NCBI GenBank assembly: GCA_016929465.1
Contig: JAFGIT010000021.1
Span: 1 to 10,350 of the forward strand
Length of the DNA stretch: 10,350 bases
Source: JAFGIT01 sp016929465 [NCBI: Candidatus Coatesbacteria bacterium]
GTDB taxonomy: Bacteria > B130-G9
Direction of reading: 5' to 3'
The notes beneath the pieces are model-generated. The model ran no database searches and was not told the DNA's origin. It saw nothing but the letters and a program-made list of their open reading frames with translations. Positions 6,228-10,350 of this stretch are shown piece by piece. How positions within the stretch are numbered: position 1 is the first letter of the stretch; each line of letters opens with the position of its first letter. The position numbers and the translations under genes are program-made.

Positions 6228-6656
6228 ATGAAAAAACTTGCTTTACTCGTCCTTGGGGTCCTTTTGCTGAGCACGGTTGTGTCTGCCAGCTGGGATGACG
6301 CCGGAGGCAGGGCTCTTACGCCCTACTGGCAATCCGTTGATGTATGGTACACACTTCTTGTCTTCGTAAACGGCTCCGAGGAGAATTACGACACCATTTA
6401 TGTTCGCTTCTGCGATTCAAATGGCAATTTCTGCTCCGACACGCATGCTGATATGTTCAGCATTCGACCGGGTGAGATGCTTATGATCAGCACGAAGCCA
6501 GGCGTGGGATATGCCATGATTCTCAACTCTCCCCACGGGTATATCAAATACCGCTTCCAGGAGGGTGGCCAGATTATCCCTTACGCGCTGATCTTCAACC
6601 AGTTTACGGGTGGCGGCTTCACGGTTCCCGTTTACCCTCAGGATCACGGCTTCTAA
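6228..6656 (+). CDS. Small secreted protein, paralog 4 of the DWD...GF family
   Basis: 142 residues with a textbook signal peptide (MKK, then a Leu/Val core, ending TVVSA before SWDDAGG). Shared marks are LTPYW, WYTLLVFVNGSEE, RFCDSNGNFC (CX6C), the DMFSIR-x-GEMLMIST block close to that of paralog 2, HGYIKYR-x-QEGG, YALIFNQFTGG, VPVY and the terminal QDHGF. It lacks WIPT, having MILNSPHGY in that place. A full-strength AAGGAGGT (6209-6216) lies 11 nt before the ATG. It stands alone: divergent from rsmG, with its own likely promoter and a strong terminator downstream. The lone position and clean signals suggest an independently expressed, intact copy. Function unknown. Confidence 0.93.
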   Translation: MKKLALLVLGVLLLSTVVSASWDDAGGRALTPYWQSVDVWYTLLVFVNGSEENYDTIYVRFCDSNGNFCSDTHADMFSIRPGEMLMISTKPGVGYAMILNSPHGYIKYRFQEGGQIIPYALIFNQFTGGGFTVPVYPQDHGF

Positions 6657-6689
6657 GTAGGCCAATAATAGACTCTGATTACACCCTGT

Positions 6690-6750
6690 AAGCGCGGTCG
6701 GGCCAAAAGATAGGATTTTCCCGTCGGGTAATTGGCCCGATCGCGCTTTT
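6690..6750 (+). terminator. Strong intrinsic terminator after paralog 4
   Basis: A 17-bp stem (6690-6706 AAGCGCGGTCGGGCCAA pairs with 6732-6748 TTGGCCCGATCGCGCTT) has a single G-U pair and is followed by a T run ending at 6750. The 25-nt loop contains a small CCC-GTC-GGG hairpin (6720-6728). The T run is present only in the plus direction, so it serves paralog 4 and not the opposing TPR gene. Confidence 0.88.
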
Positions 6751-6936
6751 GTTCATCCGGCAGCACTCTTTCTTAGCAATCCCCTTCTCTTGCGCGCACG
6801 CAATGATTCATGTCAGATGGCGGCGGCGGGGGAGAGGCAGAGGCACTCCTTTCCCGAGTCCATAGCTCCCCTCCTGCAATATCGGCACCGTGAAATCCAT
6901 CTCTGGAGGTTGTCTGCTGTAGGAGCGCCCTCAGAG

Positions 6937-9081
6937 TCACCCTCCCAAGCGTGATAAACGCTTACCTGCGACCGACGTTGCCATCTCATTGCATCCCATC
7001 GAGCGACATCTCTCGTACGCGGCTACCGCCTCGGCGAATTTCCCCAGCTCCTCGTAGATCATCCCGCTCTTCAAACAGGCATTTTGAACAACGTCAGCGT
7101 CGCAGCCCTCTGCGCTCGCAACACCGAGAAACAATGTGAGCGACTCTGGAAGTCTCCCCATTCTGAAAAGCGACTCAGCGACCATATATCGCAGGTTACA
7201 TCTCTTATCAGGGGGAGCGTTGGCTGCTGCGGCCTCAAAGCGCTTTAGTGCATCGTCGAACCGCGCCTCGGCGAAAGATATCGCCCCAAGTCGCGCCGAC
7301 GCTGCATAGGTCTCTCTCCATTCTGGATAGCGTCTGCAAACCTCGAGATAGATAGTGCTTGCGCTAGCCGTCGAGCCGGCGATATAGCAGCATTCAGCGG
7401 CCGCGAATAGGAGCTCTGCCTGCCCCTCAGGGGCCATTTTGCCCTCGCTATTCTCCGCCAGCGAAAGGAGAATCGAGCACATCTGAGATCTGGAGAGCTC
7501 CGCGAAAAATGCCTGACGGGCAGATTGAGCCGAGGAATTCTCATTTCTCTTAGCCTCCTCCGAAAACCGCGTTAGAGTGCTTTCTGCAAGTTTCAGGGCC
7601 CGATCTCTTTTGCCACTCTTCACGAATGAGGCAACGAGTCTCCCCGCAGTTTGAGCTATCCTCGCCAGGTCCTTGGAGGAATTGACCAATTGATTCAATG
7701 ACCCCAACGCAGCATCGAGATCTCCCCGCCGGATCAAGACACTGGTCAGCCTCTCCAGCGCGAGTTCGATCTTGCTTTCTTCGGGCTTCAGAGATAGAAG
7801 GAGCCGGTACGCCCGTTCGGCTTCATCAAGGCTATTCAGGCGCTCGTGGGACTCTGCGACCATAACCAGGGCGGCAGCGGCAGCCTCCTTGTCCTGGTTG
7901 AGCAGCCCTCTAGCTAATAGAGGCGACAATTGGAGAATAACACCACTGAAATCGCCGGCCTTGAATTGGGCCTCCGCAAGCTGAAGCCCTGTCAAGAGCC
8001 TCAGATCACCATTCACTAAGCGGGATAATGCGAACTCGAGCACGGCTGCCGCTGCACCGTGTTCCCCCTGAAGGGAGTAGCAGTTTGCTATTGCAGCTGC
8101 TAAGTCACTTATATTCCGCTCGCTGAAGCCTTCCACCCGATTATGCAGGATCCCGTCGGCCCCCCGGCAATCGCTCATGGAGACCATGCACTCAGCAATC
8201 TGGTGAGAAGCCCAGCGCTCGCTCCTCGCATCCGGCTTATTGGCGATAAAATCCTGAAAGTACGCCATCGCCTTGTCCGGCTCCCCCGCCTTTAGATGGG
8301 CATCCGCTATCAACGCCGTCGCTTTGCTGTGAACCGTAGCGTTCCGTGTTGGATCCTCAACCAGCGGCAACGCCTCCTTTATCGCCTCGTCGAATCTCCC
8401 GAGTGAGGCGAGATCGCTCGCGATCAGAAGGACTGTCTGCGAATGTATCTCTCCTTCTATCGGCCTCTTAAGAAGACGCCTCGCCGTCTCGATGCTTTCC
8501 ACGTATTTGGCTGCTCCCGAATAGGCCCTGCTCAGCTCGTAGAGAGCGGCGTCCATGTATTGAGGGCTGCCGGAGGAAATCAGCTTCTTAAGCAGCTCTA
8601 TCGACTTATCGAATTCAGCTTGCTCATAATGCCATCTCGCAAGCCAGAAAGTGCCGGCATCCTGAAGCTCTCCAGCCACCGACGAGACATCCTCGAGAAG
8701 CTGCCTAACACGCTCCAACTCTCCGAGCTCGAATAGCGCTCGGGCAAGGTGATACTTCGCCTGTATGGAGAACTCCCCGGACGGCCAATTCGAGAGATAA
8801 ATCGACAGGATCCTCTTCACCTCGGCATATTGACCGAGCTGAAAATCGCAATAACCCAGATAATAGGTTGCGCTCGCGGCATAGGGCGATTTACTCGAAT
8901 CGCCGGCCAATGCGCGAAATTCATTCGCCGCGATTTCCCATAGCTGGTCCTTGAGCGCGCCGGTCCCTACCCTGAAGGTCTCGGCATCATTGCCCGAGTA
9001 AGCGGAGCCCAAAAACAAGCTGATCAGAAGGGCCCCGGCAATCCAACCGATCAGAATTTCGCTTCTCATTGCCAGTCTCAC
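6937..9081 (-). CDS. Large exported tetratricopeptide-repeat (TPR) protein
   Basis: About 714 residues: a short basic N-terminus, one hydrophobic segment (ILIGWIAGALLISLFLGSAYS) acting as a signal peptide or anchor, then helical repeats to the end. TPR-like units recur about every 34-40 residues, seen as AA-x-YYLGYC-x-F-x-LGQY, AKYHLARALFELGELE, ALYELSRAYSGAAKY, AEAQFKAGDFSG and YMVAESLFRMGRLPES. Spacing and composition resemble periplasmic TPR proteins of the YbgF/BamD type, but I cannot assign an ortholog. Such proteins usually scaffold envelope complexes. The start is probably the GTG at 9079-9081: GGGGGAGGAG (9088-9097) touches the ATG at 9085-9087, too close to use, but sits about 6 nt from the GTG. 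The stop faces the paralog 4 terminator across about 190 bp. Confidence 0.88.
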   Translation of the reverse strand: MRLAMRSEILIGWIAGALLISLFLGSAYSGNDAETFRVGTGALKDQLWEIAANEFRALAGDSSKSPYAASATYYLGYCDFQLGQYAEVKRILSIYLSNWPSGEFSIQAKYHLARALFELGELERVRQLLEDVSSVAGELQDAGTFWLARWHYEQAEFDKSIELLKKLISSGSPQYMDAALYELSRAYSGAAKYVESIETARRLLKRPIEGEIHSQTVLLIASDLASLGRFDEAIKEALPLVEDPTRNATVHSKATALIADAHLKAGEPDKAMAYFQDFIANKPDARSERWASHQIAECMVSMSDCRGADGILHNRVEGFSERNISDLAAAIANCYSLQGEHGAAAAVLEFALSRLVNGDLRLLTGLQLAEAQFKAGDFSGVILQLSPLLARGLLNQDKEAAAAALVMVAESHERLNSLDEAERAYRLLLSLKPEESKIELALERLTSVLIRRGDLDAALGSLNQLVNSSKDLARIAQTAGRLVASFVKSGKRDRALKLAESTLTRFSEEAKRNENSSAQSARQAFFAELSRSQMCSILLSLAENSEGKMAPEGQAELLFAAAECCYIAGSTASASTIYLEVCRRYPEWRETYAASARLGAISFAEARFDDALKRFEAAAANAPPDKRCNLRYMVAESLFRMGRLPESLTLFLGVASAEGCDADVVQNACLKSGMIYEELGKFAEAVAAYERCRSMGCNEMATSVAGKRLSRLGG

Positions 9082-9157
9082 AATCATCTCCTCCCCCGCC
9101 GCAGTCTTTGGCTGACACGGTTCGGCCTCGAAAGCTTGCGGCGTGACTCATGCAGTG

Positions 9158-9187
9158 ATTATGGGTTACGATGCCACTCAGGATCAA
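9158..9187 (-). promoter_or_regulatory. Putative sigma70-type promoter of the TPR gene
   Basis: Read on the minus strand: TTGATC (9182-9187), 18 bp, CATAAT (9158-9163), with 4 of 6 and 5 of 6 consensus matches. It would give a leader of roughly 70 bases before the TPR start. The rest of the 9098-9293 gap shows no clear promoter for the divergent small gene at 9294. Confidence 0.38.
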
Positions 9188-9293
9188 CTTCTTGAATGCA
9201 CTTATGGGCTAATTCATTGAAATCGACGTCTAGGAGAACAGATTCGCCGGAGTTCGCCACCCTCGTGGGCTGGATTCGCGGCTGATTCGCAAA

Positions 9294-9611
9294 ATGGACA
9301 ATCGACTGACACTAGCTCTTCTCATAGTACTACTAGGGATCTCGAGCTCTCACTTGGTCTGCTCGGAGCGATTCCGAATCGCCGCATCTGAGAAAATCCA
9401 GGTGCCAGACCCGTTCGCAGACACGCTGGCCGGATCCGTCGAATCGGGGACTCTGGAGGCCGACGAGACGAATTACGGCTATCAGCGAGTCGAAATCGGC
9501 TCACAGATATTGTTTAAGAGCACGGACGGGCTCTTATATACTCGCCACGGGCTAAACAATTCTCTCAAAGCTGCCGATAAGCGCACTCGGAAACAAAAGG
9601 ACAGTCATTAG
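9294..9611 (+). CDS. Small predicted exported protein, unrecognised
   Basis: 105 residues. The N-terminus has a charged start (MDNR), a hydrophobic core (LTLALLIVLLGISS) and a small-residue end, as in a Sec signal peptide. A cysteine follows (HLVC), but the bases of a lipobox are not met (His and Val at -3 and -1), so a lipoprotein is unlikely. The mature part is polar, with an acidic middle (GTLEADETNYGYQ) and a very basic C-terminus (KAADKRTRKQKDSH). It is not related to the DWD...GF family. No Shine-Dalgarno lies before the ATG; an AGGAGAA at 9232-9238 is too far. It reads divergently from the TPR gene. It could be a real small secreted protein or a decayed gene; no homology was recognised. 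Confidence 0.45.
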   Translation: MDNRLTLALLIVLLGISSSHLVCSERFRIAASEKIQVPDPFADTLAGSVESGTLEADETNYGYQRVEIGSQILFKSTDGLLYTRHGLNNSLKAADKRTRKQKDSH

Positions 9612-10014
9612 CACACGCAACAATGACCAGCGGCAATCACATCAATATCTTGGAATCCCTAATATGCATCTCGAGATTCCAGACCTTTGGCCACCATTTG
9701 TGGGAATTCTCTCCCTGTATTTTTGCATTTTGTGGATATCATTTTCTCCAGACTGTCCCTTTTTGGACAATTATCCGAAGAAATATTGTGCTAAAAGGTA
9801 CAATTCCAGCGATTCAGTACTCCATGTCAGGAGGGATAAATCGTGCGAGCTTGCTGCAATCGACACAGCCTTGCTGGCCGCTTCTGGGCTATTTAGCGGG
9901 TTCACGGTTGTCCCTCTCGCTGGGAAGGGAGTTCTACTTGACATTCGTGGAGGCAATGCGTACGTTATATAGTGGTGTGATAAACACACTTGCCGATAAT
10001 TGTGTAAAAAAGGC
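9612..10014. other. A+T-richer gap without a convincing gene
   Basis: About 400 bases, visibly richer in A and T than the genes around it. Two plus-strand frames (9623-10018 and 9664-9972) are open, but they overlap each other, lack ribosome-binding sites and encode sequences with no recognisable pattern. The stretch holds short inverted repeats (TGTCC-N6-GGACA at 9754-9769; GTGTG-N5-CACAC at 9975-9989) and a few DnaA-box-like 9-mers (9731-9739, 9976-9984, 10001-10009). I see no RNA gene or mobile element in it. Confidence 0.5.
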
Positions 10015-10044
10015 TTGACTCTTTAGTATTGCTTCGGGCATATT
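10015..10044 (+). promoter_or_regulatory. Putative promoter of paralog 5
   Basis: TTGACT (10015-10020), 18 bp, CATATT (10039-10044), with 5 of 6 and 4 of 6 matches to the consensus hexamers. The predicted leader is about 105 bases and contains the hairpins described next. Confidence 0.38.
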
Positions 10045-10071
10045 ACAGACAGGATTGAACCAAAGGACAGA

Positions 10072-10114
10072 TGTCTCTCGGTTTAGAGATAATAATTTAA
10101 GAGGTTTTACCTCT
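10072..10114 (+). other. Two small hairpins in the leader of paralog 5
   Basis: The first pairs TGTCTCT (10072-10078 region) with AGAGATA (10085-10091) around a 6-nt loop, one pair being G-U. The second pairs AGAGGT (10100-10105) with ACCTCT (10109-10114) around TTT. AGAGA/AGAGG and TCTCT/CCTCT could also pair across the two hairpins. They could affect translation or RNA stability, but the stems are short and may be incidental. Confidence 0.25.
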
Positions 10115-10158
10115 ACTGTTTTGAGTCTGAAGCGCGAGGAAAGGAGGTGACACTTTTA

Positions 10159-10350
10159 GTGAAGAAACTATTCGTATTGACAGTTGGGCTGTTGCTGCTT
10201 GGCAGCATGGCTTTCGCGGACTGGGATAGCGCAAACGGCCATGGCCTGTTCCCGTATTGGCAGACAGGTGAGAATTGGTACACGCTTCTCATTTTCGTGA
10301 ATGGTTCCGAGGAGACCGGTGACGTTCTCAACATCCGGTTCTTCGACACG
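10159..10350 (+). CDS. Small secreted protein, paralog 5 of the DWD...GF family (partial)
   Basis: The first 64 codons of a gene that runs off the window. The start is GTG at 10159-10161 with a full AAGGAGGT (10141-10148) 10 nt upstream, the same arrangement as paralog 4. The signal peptide is MKKLFVLTVG followed by LLLLGSMAFA, then DWDSANGHGLFPYW, WYTLLIFVNGSEE, TGDVLNIRF. Where the other copies have a cysteine (RFCD or RLCD) this one has phenylalanine (RFFDT), so the shared CX6C pair cannot form here as in its relatives. It is closest to paralogs 2 and 4. A GTG at 10147 is also in frame but lies inside the ribosome-binding site. The C-terminus, including the expected Gly-Phe end, is outside the window. 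Confidence 0.85.
   Translation, partial: MKKLFVLTVGLLLLGSMAFADWDSANGHGLFPYWQTGENWYTLLIFVNGSEETGDVLNIRFFDT

Noticed and set aside
3896-6656. The paralog cluster as a mobile element or CRISPR-like repeat array
   Set aside because: No transposase, integrase, terminal inverted repeat or direct-repeat boundary is visible, and the copies are diverged coding genes, not short regular repeats.
9623-10018. Two overlapping plus-strand open frames of 131 and 102 residues in the gap
   Set aside because: They compete for the same DNA, have no ribosome-binding sites, show no signal peptide or domain pattern, and lie in A+T-richer DNA that looks non-coding. A real gene is not fully excluded for 9664-9972.
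1-10350. tRNA, rRNA or other known structured RNA genes
   Set aside because: Reading both strands I saw no cloverleaf with the conserved T-loop bases and no rRNA-like segments; the long gaps hold only small hairpins.

Overview
The window looks like a piece of the chromosome of an uncultured Gram-negative bacterium with roughly balanced to moderately high GC. It carries a chromosomal ParABS partition locus, rsmG, a bactofilin, and several exported proteins with classical Sec signal peptides. I cannot name a phylum from the sequence. Loci with rsmG, parA, parB and parS usually lie near the replication origin, so this is probably an origin-proximal region.

Layout. Positions 1-155 hold the 3' end of an unidentified + strand gene. 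Positions 197-3654 form a minus-strand block read in the order parA, parB, bactofilin, family-2 glycosyltransferase, DUF4282 membrane protein. The first four overlap one another (35, 3 and 1 nt) and are almost certainly one operon. A perfect 16-bp parS (18-bp palindrome) lies 24 bp upstream of parA. Three tandem + strand genes (3896-5250) encode small secreted paralogs and run toward rsmG (minus, 5284-5958). A fourth paralog (6228-6656, +) starts on the other side of rsmG and ends in a strong intrinsic terminator. A large minus-strand gene (6937-9081) encodes an exported tetratricopeptide-repeat protein. A small secreted orphan (9294-9611, +) and a 0.5-kb A+T-richer gap follow. A fifth paralog begins at a GTG at 10159 and runs off the window.

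The standout is this family of five exported proteins, about 140-150 residues each when complete, which I do not recognise. They share a signal peptide, a DWDxA-like start to the mature chain, a P-(F/Y)-W motif, YT(L/M)-x3-VNG, a CX6C cysteine pair, a GY-x3-(F/Y)R-x2-(E/D)(E/G)G segment, and an invariant C-terminal Gly-Phe before the stop. Three of them have been placed between rsmG and parA, genes that are normally neighbours, on the opposite strand and directly beside parS.

How the genes may work together: ParA, ParB and parS segregate the chromosome. The co-operonic bactofilin could provide a polar or envelope scaffold, and the glycosyltransferase and DUF4282 protein act at or in the inner membrane. 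The secreted paralogs and the TPR protein are envelope or extracellular components with no assigned role. Only the gene families and motifs are seen directly; the links between the partition operon and the secreted family are inference from position.
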